From the NCBI GenBank assembly GCA_964478075.1, contig CAYZGO010000001.1, positions 112,933-176,932 on the forward strand: a stretch of 64,000 nt of DNA, read 5' to 3'. Under the pieces are notes generated by a model. The model was not told the origin of the DNA, ran no database searches, and saw only the letters and a list, made by a program, of their open reading frames with translations. A program made the translations under genes and the position numbers. Shown one piece after another: positions 1 through 7,583 of the stretch. Source of the DNA: DAOUEX01 sp034430235 (GTDB taxonomy: Bacteria; Chloroflexota; Anaerolineae; UBA2200). The stretch's first letter is position 1, and each line of letters starts with the position of its first letter.

Positions 1-1128
1 ATCCACCCAAGGCAGGAAAGTGCCAGCCTGGACCAGAGGCTGCATCAGCCCGGGAGCCAACACCCAGGCCAGCAAGGTGAGCACCGCAATACTGATGATC
101 ACTGGCACAAAGACAGCCGTCACCCGGTCGGCAAACTCCTGAATAGGCACCTTCGACCCCTGGCACTCCTCCACGAGTTTGACCACCTGGGCCAGGAAGG
201 TGTCCTTGCCGACTCTGGTGGCCTTGACCTTGAGCAGCCCTTGCTGGTTGACTGTGGCGCCAATGACCTCGTCGCCGGGGTGCTTGTTGACCGGCATGGA
301 CTCGCCCGTGGCCATCGATTCATCCACAGCACTTTCCCCCTCGATGACAACGCCGTCGGTAGGGACCTTTTCCCCAGGACGGACAACCATGACGTCGCCC
401 ACAGCTACCTTCTCGATGGGTACCTCTATCTCGCGGCCACCTTCGACCAGCACGCGGGCCGTCTTGGCGCCCAACTCCAACAGTTTGCGAATGGCCTGCG
501 AGGCGCGACCTTTCGCCGTCTGCTCCACGTAACGCCCCGTGAGATGAAAGGCCATGATCATGGCCGCCACGCCAGCATAGTTAGCTACAGGAAAGAAGAA
601 AGAAGCCGGGCCGGTGAGCAGCGAGACACCTGTGCCCAAACTGATGAGCGCATCCATGTTGGCGTAGCCGTGGCTCACCGCCGCCCAGGCGCCGGTATAG
701 GTCTTGCGGCCCACCCAGAAAAGGACAGGCAGCGCCAGCAGGATCGTGCCCAGATCAAAGATCGTCTGATTGGGCCAAACGATGCCAAAGAGCATCTCCG
801 CAAACATCCACAGCATGATCGGCCCAGTGAAGGCCCAGGCGATGCTCATCCGGAAGCGTGCGGCGCGCATCTTCAGTTCTGCCTCGTCTACTCCCTCCTC
901 AGCCCCTTCCTCAGGAGCCTCCAGAACCTGGTAACCGGCATCGGCCACCGCCCGCCGAAAGTCGTCCAGGGTGGCCAGGCTGGGGATATACTTCACCACA
1001 GCCCGCTCGGTGGCCAGGTTGACACTCGCCTCCAGTACCCCGTCCACCTTGCGCAGGGCTCGCTCCACGTGAGCCACGCACGAGGCGCAGGTCATGCCCT
1101 GCACAGGCAAAGTAATCTGCTTCGACAT
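1..1128 (-). CDS. copA: Copper-translocating P-type ATPase CopA (5' part, runs off window)
   Basis: Membrane pump that uses ATP to export Cu(I). The reading frame stays open from the ATG at 1126-1128 to base 1 (376 codons). The N-terminus is a heavy-metal-associated domain with the metal ligands of GMTCASC (Cys14 and Cys17). A first membrane block follows, then the actuator domain with the conserved TGES loop near residue 277. The ion-binding CPC and phosphorylation DKTG motifs must lie beyond the window. A ribosome site GGGGAGA at 1131-1137 sets the start. Copper is the usual substrate of this subfamily but the CPC motif is not visible, so metal choice is inferred from the MTCASC domain and overall similarity. 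The nearest regulator-like gene is the Crp/Fnr gene at 1855. Confidence 0.93.
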   Translation of the reverse strand, partial: MSKQITLPVQGMTCASCVAHVERALRKVDGVLEASVNLATERAVVKYIPSLATLDDFRRAVADAGYQVLEAPEEGAEEGVDEAELKMRAARFRMSIAWAFTGPIMLWMFAEMLFGIVWPNQTIFDLGTILLALPVLFWVGRKTYTGAWAAVSHGYANMDALISLGTGVSLLTGPASFFFPVANYAGVAAMIMAFHLTGRYVEQTAKGRASQAIRKLLELGAKTARVLVEGGREIEVPIEKVAVGDVMVVRPGEKVPTDGVVIEGESAVDESMATGESMPVNKHPGDEVIGATVNQQGLLKVKATRVGKDTFLAQVVKLVEECQGSKVPIQEFADRVTAVFVPVIISIAVLTLLAWVLAPGLMQPLVQAGTFLPWVD

Positions 1129-1226
1129 TCTCTCCCCACTTTCCCGGTGGTTCTTTTTTACCACCAAGACACGAAGACCCTGCCTATCCCTTGATCCCAC
1201 TGGCGACCTGGTGGTCTGCCCTCGGG

Positions 1227-1481
1227 TCACGAAGCAGACGCCGCTGCCCCGCCGTGGCCAGCCTCCAGGACAATCTCGAAAGCACAGGTGATCGCGCCCG
1301 TGGGGCAGGCATCTTCGCACAGGCAAGACTCCTCGCAGGCCCCAATACACGCTTCCGGACAGGAAAAGATTGGCCCCCGCTCTCCTAGCTCCACGGCACG
1401 GCAGGGACACGCCTCCACGCACAGCCCGCAGAGGGTACAGAGTGTTTCGTCAACCTGTGGTAGAACCTGCTTTCTGCTGAT
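1227..1481 (-). CDS. Small 2[4Fe-4S] ferredoxin-like protein, apparent ATC start
   Basis: Encodes about 84 residues with two cysteine clusters: LCTLCGLCVEACPC near the N-terminus and a CxxxCxxxCLCEDACPTGAI region further on, typical of electron-carrying ferredoxins. The frame is closed by a TGA just upstream, and between that stop and the first cysteine cluster there is no ATG, GTG or TTG. A strong ribosome site (GAGAGGAG) sits six bases before an ATC codon at 1479-1481, which is the best-placed initiator. An ATG lies at 1416-1418 but would remove the first cluster. The second cluster has unusual spacing, so cluster number is uncertain. It could be a pseudogene that lost its ATG. It lies 98 bases upstream of copA on the same strand. 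Confidence 0.6.
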   Translation of the reverse strand: MSRKQVLPQVDETLCTLCGLCVEACPCRAVELGERGPIFSCPEACIGACEESCLCEDACPTGAITCAFEIVLEAGHGGAAASAS

Positions 1482-1567
1482 TCGCGTCTCCTCTCACCAG
1501 AAAGGCCGCTTCTGTAATACTGCAAGAGTGGCCATCCGTCTGTGACTTAAGTCCCACGAACGACAGA

Positions 1568-1596
1568 AACCCGATTCCTTATGGAGAAATCGGGTT
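1568..1596. repeat. Inverted repeat, AACCCGATT hairpin
   Basis: Perfect 9-bp arms (1568-1576 and 1588-1596) around an 11-base loop. It lies between the small ferredoxin and the Crp/Fnr region and has no clear T-run on either side. It resembles the hairpin at 54926-54958 in base pattern and may be the same class of dispersed intergenic palindrome, or a weak terminator. Confidence 0.6.
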
Positions 1597-1682
1597 CGTT
1601 TGCTCAATAACGTCCGCTCCTCAGGAGCCTTGCCCTAGTAGCTTACCACAGACCGGGCAATAGTGTATTGGACATGATGTAC

Positions 1683-1860
1683 CTGCATTCATACTCGTTG
1701 CCCCGCAGTTGCACTGCGGGGCAACCCGCTGAGGATCTACTCCCATCCATGCTCGTTCCCCTGCAGTTGAACTGCGGGGTGAACCCCGTGAGCATCTAGT
1801 CCCATCCATGCTCGTTCCCCTGCAGTTGAACTGCGGGGTGAACCCCGTGAGCATCTACTC
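1683..1860. repeat. Three tandem copies of a ~59-bp unit with internal hairpin
   Basis: Two near-identical 59-bp units (1742-1800, 1801-1859) and one diverged copy (about 1683-1741). Each contains a palindrome of the type CCCCGCAGTT/AACTGCGGGG and the phrase CCATCCATGCTCGTT. The last copy covers the stop codon of the Crp/Fnr gene. Because 59 is not a multiple of three the units read in different frames. Reading the minus strand beyond the oldest copy gives a short zinc-ribbon-like tail (CPIHYCPVCGKLL) ending at 1621, which may be the remnant of a small gene from which the repeat arose. Confidence 0.85.
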
Positions 1861-2523
1861 CATCCCGCTGGCCTGGCGCTCCAACCCCTCTCGGTTGACC
1901 ACGACAATGCGTCCGCGTTCACGGCGGATCAGGCCCTCATCGGCAAAGGCCCGCAGTGTGCGCCCCACCATTTCCCGCACCGTGCCGATGCGCGCGGCAA
2001 TCTCTTGCTGCGTCCAGCCCTGGGGCGGCAGCGTACCCTCGGCCTGGGCCAACAGGAAACGGGCCAGGCGGGTGCGCACCGTGTGCAAGGCCAGGTCCTC
2101 CACCATGTCGCTCAGACGCCGCACCTCAGCCGCCAGGCGCTCCAGGACAGCCAGTGCCACCGCCTGGTAGTCGCCCATGATGCGCCGCAAACGCTGACAA
2201 GGGATGGTGTAGAGCGTGGTGTCCGTCACAGCATCCACGCTGGCCAGAGTGGGGCCGCCATCCAGCGCCGCGACCAGGTTAAACCACTCGCCGGGGCCGA
2301 GATAGGCCAGCACCTGCTCGCGGCCTTCGAGCGACATGCGGCGCGTGCGCACCAGCCCCTGCCCAATGAAATACACCGCCTGGCAAGGCTCGCCTTCCAA
2401 TATGATCACCCGGCCAGGCGAGAAAGTGCGCTCCTGGACGTGGGACGCAATCTCCAGCAAGGCATCGTCGCCCAGCCCGGCAAAGAACGGCAATTGGGAT
2501 AAGGTCTCAACCGTGACAGCCAT
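1855..2523 (-). CDS. Crp/Fnr-family transcriptional regulator
   Basis: A 222-residue one-component regulator: an N-terminal cyclic-nucleotide-binding-type beta-barrel (about residues 10-120), a dimerisation helix, and a C-terminal winged helix-turn-helix (TQQEIAARIGTVREMVGRT region, about 160-195). No N-terminal FeS cysteine set like that of Fnr is seen, so the ligand is unknown. I choose the ATG at 2521-2523 because AGGTGAG stands six bases before it; the upstream ATG at 2542-2544 has GGGGTGA directly against it. A good promoter lies upstream at 2573-2601 with a palindrome over its -35 box, suggesting autoregulation. The 3' end carries 59-bp tandem repeats. Confidence 0.9.
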   Translation of the reverse strand: MAVTVETLSQLPFFAGLGDDALLEIASHVQERTFSPGRVIILEGEPCQAVYFIGQGLVRTRRMSLEGREQVLAYLGPGEWFNLVAALDGGPTLASVDAVTDTTLYTIPCQRLRRIMGDYQAVALAVLERLAAEVRRLSDMVEDLALHTVRTRLARFLLAQAEGTLPPQGWTQQEIAARIGTVREMVGRTLRAFADEGLIRRERGRIVVVNREGLERQASGME

Positions 2524-2572
2524 CAGCAGCTCACCTGGCAGCATTCACCCCTGTAACGGGATTCTCGCTGCT

Positions 2573-2609
2573 ATTATACTGCGAAATGGGGGGGTTTTCA
2601 ATATGAAAA
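2573..2609 (-). promoter_or_regulatory. Promoter and palindromic operator of the Crp/Fnr gene
   Basis: On the minus strand TTGAAA (2596-2601) and TATAAT (2573-2578) are separated by 17 bases. The symmetric sequence TTTTCAATATGAAAA (2595-2609) covers the -35 box. The spacing is ideal for a housekeeping sigma factor; the palindrome is a plausible binding site for the encoded regulator, which is inference. Confidence 0.7.
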
Positions 2610-2732
2610 GCCCTCAACCCCGCCTTCGGCACCCCTTCTCCCGAAATCGTCGAAGATCCCGCACGGAGCTGCGGGGCGAGAAGGGGCTCGGGAATGAGGG
2701 CCTACCCTCACACAACAACGCGTAACCGTTCC

Positions 2733-2966
2733 TCATCTGCCGAACAGGCGCAGCAAGAGGTTGAGCACCACCGTCAGCAGCAGGCTCAGGAGAATGCAGC
2801 TCACAATGGGGATAGAGCAGCTAAGGCCGCCGCGTCGAAACGTTATGTCACCTGGTAGGCGACCCAAAAAGGGCACACGCCCCAGCACTAGCAGGATCAA
2901 GCCCAGCAGCACGATCACGCCGCCCAGCACGAGCAGCATTTTGCCCAGATCAGCGAAATCCATCAT
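2733..2966 (-). CDS. DUF2905 family small membrane protein
   Basis: A 77-residue protein with two hydrophobic helices. The pattern MDFADLGKMLLVLGG, LGRVPFLGRLPGDI and a second membrane helix is typical of DUF2905, a family of unknown function found in many bacteria. The start is placed at the ATG pair 2961-2966; upstream codons in the same frame lie in repeat and tRNA-like sequence and are not credible. The first 16 codons reappear, diverged, at 7424-7471, showing that part of this gene was duplicated around the island at 3-7 kb. Confidence 0.85.
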   Translation of the reverse strand: MMDFADLGKMLLVLGGVIVLLGLILLVLGRVPFLGRLPGDITFRRGGLSCSIPIVSCILLSLLLTVVLNLLLRLFGR

Positions 2967-2973
2967 CTTACTC

Positions 2974-3014
2974 ACGGTTGGCAGTTGGCAGTTTACGGTT
3001 GGCGGTTGAGGGTT
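2974..3014. repeat. Dispersed GGTTGGCAGTT / GGTTGACGG repeat, copy 1
   Basis: A low-complexity run built from GGTTGGCAGTT-like and GTTTACGGTT-like words. Related runs occur at 12741-12770, 14146-14185 and 15091-15120, all intergenic. Two of the copies (here and 12741) sit directly next to tRNA-Arg sequence. Confidence 0.7.
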
Positions 3015-3016
3015 AC

Positions 3017-3056
3017 CAGGGCCCCTAGGGCGACTCGAATGCCTGCATACGGCTCC
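3017..3056 (-). pseudogene. Decayed 3' half of a tRNA-Arg
   Basis: This stretch aligns by eye with the 3' half of the intact tRNA-Arg(CCG) at 12777-12848: the T-arm (GACTCGAA), the acceptor strand (CCCCT-GGG) and the start of the anticodon stem (ACGGCTCC) match at roughly four fifths of positions. The 5' half is absent. tRNA 3' ends are common integration sites, and this fragment lies at the edge of the island that runs to about 7.47 kb. Confidence 0.55.
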
Positions 3057-3185
3057 CTTGAGGGACCCTTCGTCCACCTAGGGACGAACGGCGGGCCGAC
3101 CTCACGACCAGCCGCCACTCAGGGACTACAACAAACAAAGTATCTTAGCTGTCTATCACTATCACCGAACCTGGAAGATTCGGCG

Positions 3186-3749
3186 TCAAGACTCCTTAGC
3201 TTTCTTGATTCGGCTTCCAAGAAAGACAACACCCAGTAGTTGGGCTATCGGAAAGGCTATATAGTTGACCCACGGCCTGTAAAGGGTTCGTATCAGAGTA
3301 CCTGCAAAACCAAATAGCCCTCCCAAGACAACCATAAAGATAGCCAGACCAATCCTGTCTTTCTCCCCAAAGCTTCCAAACAACACGGCAAGGAGAAGCA
3401 CAAACCAGAACAATGAACCTGTTACGGCTTTCCAGAAAGTGACCGAGGGACTAAGGGATGGAATCGCAAAAGGAGATACCCTGCGCATGGCAACTTCGTC
3501 TTCGGTCTCTCGATAGATACGATACAGTTGTGGGTTTGCAGCAATGTGATCCTTAGCCAGAGCATGGAGTTCCTTCAAGAGACCCACTTTTTTTGCAAGG
3601 CTTCCGTAGTAGTTCCATCCTGTCCAAAGCTCCAAGACGACTACAACCACTACAATCACAAAGATTATCGCGAGAATGAGAGACCATCTACGTTTGAGGT
3701 CAAGCCCCTTGAATAGACTCGTGACAAACTAGACGACATCCTTCCACAT
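3186..3749 (-). pseudogene. Membrane protein gene interrupted by an amber codon
   Basis: A strong ribosome site (GGAGGTG, 3754-3760) precedes an ATG at 3747-3749, but the seventh codon (3729-3731) is TAG. The same frame then continues for about 180 codons and encodes an N-terminal membrane helix rich in valine, a charged soluble segment, and two or three further helices toward the C-terminus. Without the stop it would be a normal protein of 187 residues. An internal GTG at 3657-3659 lies inside the first helix and has no good ribosome site. I do not recognise the family. The break is either a true nonsense mutation or a sequence error. Confidence 0.65.
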
Positions 3750-3892
3750 CTTTCACCTCCAAGAGTCTTCAATCAAACATATGACAAAGCAAGCCCATCC
3801 ACCGTCTTGCACACTCTCGCAGGCTGTGTCCTGCAAGAGAAGCCTGTTATGCGTCTCGCAAGCTCAGTTTGCCACGCTCGCCTCAGGCAACG

Positions 3893-3960
3893 GCAGTGAG
3901 CAGGCTGCTGTGCTAGAATACGTGTGCTGCGACGGTCACTGCACCTGCTGCACAGGCCAC
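3893..3960. repeat. Island repeat R1 (partial copy)
   Basis: The words GGCTGCTGTGCTAGAATACGTGTGCT and GGTCACTGCACC match copies R2 (4922) and R3 (7263), here split for length. It lies 144 bases upstream of the minus-strand membrane-protein gene start. Unlike R2 and R3 no promoter segment is recognised. The rest of 3750-4007 shows no gene. Confidence 0.6.
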
Positions 3961-4007
3961 AGACAATAGGAACGAACCGTGGACACGCTACTAAGCGCCG
4001 TGTAAGG

Positions 4008-4847
4008 TTACAACGTAATGCCCGCCTTTGATGCCTTCACTTTCAGATAGTTCACGAACGCTGAACAAGACACTAGCATGAACTGCGCGTCCTCGAAACC
4101 AAGATTCGGTTCGTCCATTAGACTATGCCGTATACCTTCTGCGTCACTTGTCCAACCATATAGCTTGATGAAGGCCGTTGTTAAAGCACGATGTAACCTC
4201 ACTTTGCGTTTGGATTCTATCTCATCGAGGGCTGCTTTGAGTGTTGATGCCCTTTTGCCCGGCTTAATGAGCTTGCACATGGCCTCAACAGCACTTATCG
4301 ATTCTTTGATCGAGTTTCTGTAATCGGGGGATTGTCTATCTGCAAGTTTGTCGAGTGCGCTCTGCAAGTGAATGTTAACCGGTTTGAAGGGGGAATCAAG
4401 TGCTTCTTCTATTTCAGCGATTTCGAGTTCGGAGGTTATCGGTGTAATTCGTCCTCCGACGAAACGATATGCGGCCTTCTCTTCCTCTAGCACGACGTTA
4501 CACTGGAAAATGAACACTGCGTTTTCAGATTCGTCAGGATATTCATTAGCTACAAACTCTACGAAGTCATAGACTTCCCACCATTCGCATGAGTAGAAGT
4601 GTGACTTCAGGGTCTTATGAGTACCACGCCAATCAGGGTCTAGAGTATCGACAGCTTCCTTGAAGTAATCAATCCACAGGTTTATGAGGAAAGCCTGGAG
4701 GTTAGCATTGGGTACGCGGGTTCTTCGGTCCTGCCAGTAGAAAACAGTCAGTGCATTCCACAAACTAGTACGCAAGTCAGCGTCCATGCCCTCAATTTGT
4801 AACGCCTTCTTCGGTTTGATACCTTGCCTTTCAGAGAACAACTCCAC
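4008..4847 (-). CDS. AbiJ-type abortive-infection protein with HEPN domain
   Basis: A 279-residue protein. The N-terminus (LFSERQGIKPKKALQIEGMD, then LRTSLWNALTVFYW) matches the AbiJ N-terminal domain 4 pattern. The C-terminal half is helical with an SIKESISAVEAMCK segment and the motif GIRHSLMDE, which corresponds to the Arg-His site of AbiJ-linked HEPN ribonuclease domains. Such proteins stop phage growth by attacking host or phage RNA; here the role is inferred from family membership. No partner gene is adjacent, as is normal for AbiJ. Repeat R2 with a promoter lies just upstream (4922-5130), repeat R1 downstream. Its codon use is more AT-rich than that of the core genes, fitting acquisition by transfer. 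Confidence 0.8.
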   Translation of the reverse strand: MELFSERQGIKPKKALQIEGMDADLRTSLWNALTVFYWQDRRTRVPNANLQAFLINLWIDYFKEAVDTLDPDWRGTHKTLKSHFYSCEWWEVYDFVEFVANEYPDESENAVFIFQCNVVLEEEKAAYRFVGGRITPITSELEIAEIEEALDSPFKPVNIHLQSALDKLADRQSPDYRNSIKESISAVEAMCKLIKPGKRASTLKAALDEIESKRKVRLHRALTTAFIKLYGWTSDAEGIRHSLMDEPNLGFEDAQFMLVSCSAFVNYLKVKASKAGITL

Positions 4848-4921
4848 AGCATCCCCCTTCCAGCATCATTGCGAAGTTTCCCGCTGGCATAACGGCCACG
4901 AATCAATAGAACCATCAGCCT

Positions 4922-5130
4922 GCAGCGGACGGGCTGCTTTGCTAGAATATGTGTGCTACGGTGTCCACTGCGTAGTCTCTTACCGAACGTAAGAGGCACC
5001 GTGGCCGTGCCCTGGCTGCTGCAACAGCGCAGGGTCTTTCTCTTGCTGTTACTCTACAGCTTTGCCTTCGCTCTTGTCAAATCCTTCTCACAACAAGTCA
5101 CGTCCCAAAAGGTAGTAGCGCCGCCCAATC
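4922..5130. repeat. Island repeat R2, carrying a minus-strand promoter
   Basis: About 200 bases homologous to R3 (7263-7436), including GCAGCGGACGGGCTGCT at the start, CACCGTGGCCGTGCCCTGG in the middle and GCGCCGCCCA at the end. On the minus strand it has TTGACA (5075-5080), an 18-base gap and TAGAGT (5051-5056), pointing at the AbiJ gene at 4847. It fills the gap between the helicase stop and the AbiJ start. Confidence 0.75.
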
Positions 5131-5240
5131 TCTCTTGAAGGCAACTTGCCAGTTCTGCACACGCACTGGACGCTTGCGACGTGCCAAGGATATGGGCGTA
5201 GCGTGGCGAACCCATATAGCCGAGCCATCTATGCATGGCC

Positions 5241-7115
5241 CTACTTCACCGTTATGATCGGCACTCCCAGCTTCCTAACGAAGGGAGAAATCTCCCTATG
5301 AATTGGCTTACCCATGCAGAGTGGATCCTTGTTCTTTCCCCTTCCCACCCTGCTCCACGGATGTGTAATTAGCACCCGTTCTTTGGCCCTGGTTATGGCT
5401 ACGTAAAACAGGCGCTTTTCCTCTTCCGGATCAATACCCTTAGCTTTTCTGGGCAGCCAAAGCTCTTCACACCCTGGCAGGATGACGCTTCGCCGGGTAA
5501 GCCCCTTCGCTCCTTGCATAGTGTATAACTCCACCGCATCGGAAACGCTTGGTTGGGCAGTGTCGTCGTCCGGAGCGAAGACTTCCTGCAAGAGACTATC
5601 TACCGCGTCTTCTAGGTTAGCCTTCGCTTCCTCCAGAAACTGCTCTATTCTGACGGGAGAGCATTCTACGGGGCCACCCGGTATCCTATTCAAGCAGCCA
5701 GATATCCTATCGGGATCTCCCGAACTCAAAGAGGCCATCAAGCGTTGATAAGTCGTAGCTGCTTCGACAGCCCCGTTTGACCATTTCCCCTTCTTGACAC
5801 ATTCAGCCACCGCTTCGCCAACGGGACACTCTCCTTCTAGAAGCATGGCGACGACCGCTCTTTGGTAACGCGGCCCAATGGGTCGAAACATTTGTAGCAA
5901 GGCGCGCTCCAATAGCGGCTGGCTATGTAGGAACGCGACTCTCAGCAGAATGCGAGCCCATTTCTGTCGGTCCGTGACGTCAACTATCTTGGGCACCCTA
6001 CAACGAATTCCCCGTTCCTCCAATACCGCCCTATATCTAGACAAGACATTTTTCTTGGAAAACAGACACGCAACCCCATCCTCTCGGTGCGCATTCTCCG
6101 CTATCGATTCGAGTAGTTCTCCAAGACGTGCTGCCAGATATTCACCCTCTGCATTGGCACTCTTGAAGGATCGGATGACAACCTCGCCTCCTTGTGTCAA
6201 GGTCTCAAGTTCGCGTGGATGAGCCCGCATCCACCGCAGGAAGCGGTTGGCAGGGTCAACTATCCCCGTGGCGCAGCGCCATGAATAGACCAGGTTCACA
6301 TGATCCAGTGCGCTATCCGCGGCAAGGGTCACAATACGGTCTGGACTTGCCCCCCGTCCATGGTATAGGCTTTGGTCATCGTCGCCGGTGATGATAACCG
6401 ACTCAGCTCCGGTCATGATGCGGTCCAAGAAGTCTTGCTCCGACGGGTTGAAATCCTGATACTCATCAATCAAGAAATGTTTGATGCGCCCAAGCCACGG
6501 AGGCAATTCTGGGATTTTCTCGCAGATCTGGTTTGCGTAAATGATTGTCTGATCCCAGTCCAGTACCTTGTAGATGTGGGCGAGCTGAGAGAAAGCATGC
6601 AATGTTGTCTGTGCTCTTTTGGATAGTTCAGGCTCTTCAGTCCCCTTCTGCCACTGGTCCTTAGCCTCCCTCAAGTCAGACCGCAGATCGCGCAGGCCTA
6701 TGGGCATGCCGTGCTTGGCAATCACCCATCGGATGTCTTCTTGAACTTTGCAAGCAAGCAAATCTTCGCGTGAATCAATGGTCAAAGGCTCCTGGTGACC
6801 AATCTTGCCTATTATCCTGCCCATGCTCCTTATCAAGCCGAAAGCCATCCCATGCAATGTGGAAACAACTATCTTCGGTATCAACTCTTTCTCTAGGTCA
6901 TCGTCAAACTTCTTGGTGATCTCTCGAATGAAAGTTACGTAGGCGATGGTGGCCGGATCAATATCACCGTTCAATGCTAGTTCGCGCGCTCGCTCTCGTA
7001 GGGACCTGGTCTTGCCTGTGCCGGGCCCCGCCAGGACGATCAATGTCCCCGACCCATAATCTATGATTGCCCGACACCTATCTTCGGGCTTATAGCCGTC
7101 ATCTAGGTTTGCCAT
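5241..7115 (-). CDS. UvrD/Rep-like superfamily 1 DNA helicase
   Basis: A 624-residue ATP-dependent helicase. Walker A is GPGTGKT (residues 30-36), the Walker B/DEAD-equivalent is DEYQDF (near 217), motif III is GDDDQSLY, motif V/Va is QGAKGLTR (near 525) and motif VI is YVAITRAKER (near 570). It is shorter than UvrD or PcrA (about 720) and lacks a nuclease domain. Stand-alone UvrD-like helicases of this size occur in defence loci (for example next to GajA or PtuA-type partners), but no such partner is adjacent; the neighbour is an AbiJ protein. It lies between repeats R2 and R3, and R3 supplies a strong promoter upstream. A role in defence is inferred from context. Confidence 0.85.
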   Translation of the reverse strand: MANLDDGYKPEDRCRAIIDYGSGTLIVLAGPGTGKTRSLRERARELALNGDIDPATIAYVTFIREITKKFDDDLEKELIPKIVVSTLHGMAFGLIRSMGRIIGKIGHQEPLTIDSREDLLACKVQEDIRWVIAKHGMPIGLRDLRSDLREAKDQWQKGTEEPELSKRAQTTLHAFSQLAHIYKVLDWDQTIIYANQICEKIPELPPWLGRIKHFLIDEYQDFNPSEQDFLDRIMTGAESVIITGDDDQSLYHGRGASPDRIVTLAADSALDHVNLVYSWRCATGIVDPANRFLRWMRAHPRELETLTQGGEVVIRSFKSANAEGEYLAARLGELLESIAENAHREDGVACLFSKKNVLSRYRAVLEERGIRCRVPKIVDVTDRQKWARILLRVAFLHSQPLLERALLQMFRPIGPRYQRAVVAMLLEGECPVGEAVAECVKKGKWSNGAVEAATTYQRLMASLSSGDPDRISGCLNRIPGGPVECSPVRIEQFLEEAKANLEDAVDSLLQEVFAPDDDTAQPSVSDAVELYTMQGAKGLTRRSVILPGCEELWLPRKAKGIDPEEEKRLFYVAITRAKERVLITHPWSRVGRGKNKDPLCMGKPIHREISPFVRKLGVPIITVK

Positions 7116-7262
7116 ATCACCACTTCCTACCTAGTTCCATCCTCGCTCGGAACGGGCGTTTCCCGCTGCCGAGGTTAGCGCAAAACCACTCGGCGCAATC
7201 CACTTCGGCCACGTCTCTGGCCCATTCTGCTTGCGTCAAGCGAAAGCCCGTCCACCGACTTT

Positions 7263-7436
7263 GCAGCGGACGGGCTGCTATGTGTGCTACATTGGTCACT
7301 GCACCGTGGCCGTGCCCTGGACTTGGGTACAAGTCGCAGGGTCTTTCTCTACCTGTTATTATACAGCTTCCCCTCTGTTCTTGTCAAGCCCTTCTGGCAA
7401 CAAGCCATGGCCCAAGACATACCAACGCCGCCCAGC
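7263..7436. repeat. Island repeat R3, carrying a strong minus-strand promoter
   Basis: Homologous to R2. On the minus strand it carries TTGACA (7382-7387), an 18-base spacer and TATAAT (7358-7363) directed at the helicase gene at 7115. In the leader a 9-bp hairpin (AGCCCGTCC at 7245-7253 with GGACGGGCT at 7268-7276) forms between promoter and gene. The repeat runs directly into a DUF2905 fragment. Confidence 0.75.
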
Positions 7437-7471
7437 ACGAGCAGCATCTTGCCCAGGTCAGGAAAATCCAT
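7424..7471 (-). pseudogene. 5' fragment of a DUF2905 gene
   Basis: Sixteen codons reading MDFPDLGKMLLVLGGV on the minus strand, almost identical to the start of the DUF2905 gene at 2733-2966; the frame then runs into repeat R3. This is a duplicated, truncated copy that marks the far edge of the island. Confidence 0.75.
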
Positions 7472-7583
7472 TCTCGCCCAGCTTACTGGCAAGGGTTACA
7501 TGTCGTAACGTGGAACCTTTTCCACTCCATCATCGTCTCTAAGGCGGTTAAGAACCAAACAAATATGCAAGGAGGAAGTTGAA

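Noticed and set aside
1621..1854. 77-codon minus-strand frame through the 59-bp repeats as a real gene
   Set aside because: The repeat length is not a multiple of three and the frame content changes between units; only the last 30 codons look protein-like, so it is mentioned as a remnant only.
1683..1860. CRISPR array
   Set aside because: Units are contiguous with no unique spacers between them, and no cas genes are in the window. The same applies to 52631-52737.
5241..7115. Calling the helicase GajB of a Gabija system
   Set aside because: No GajA-type OLD nuclease gene is adjacent; UvrD-like similarity alone is not enough.
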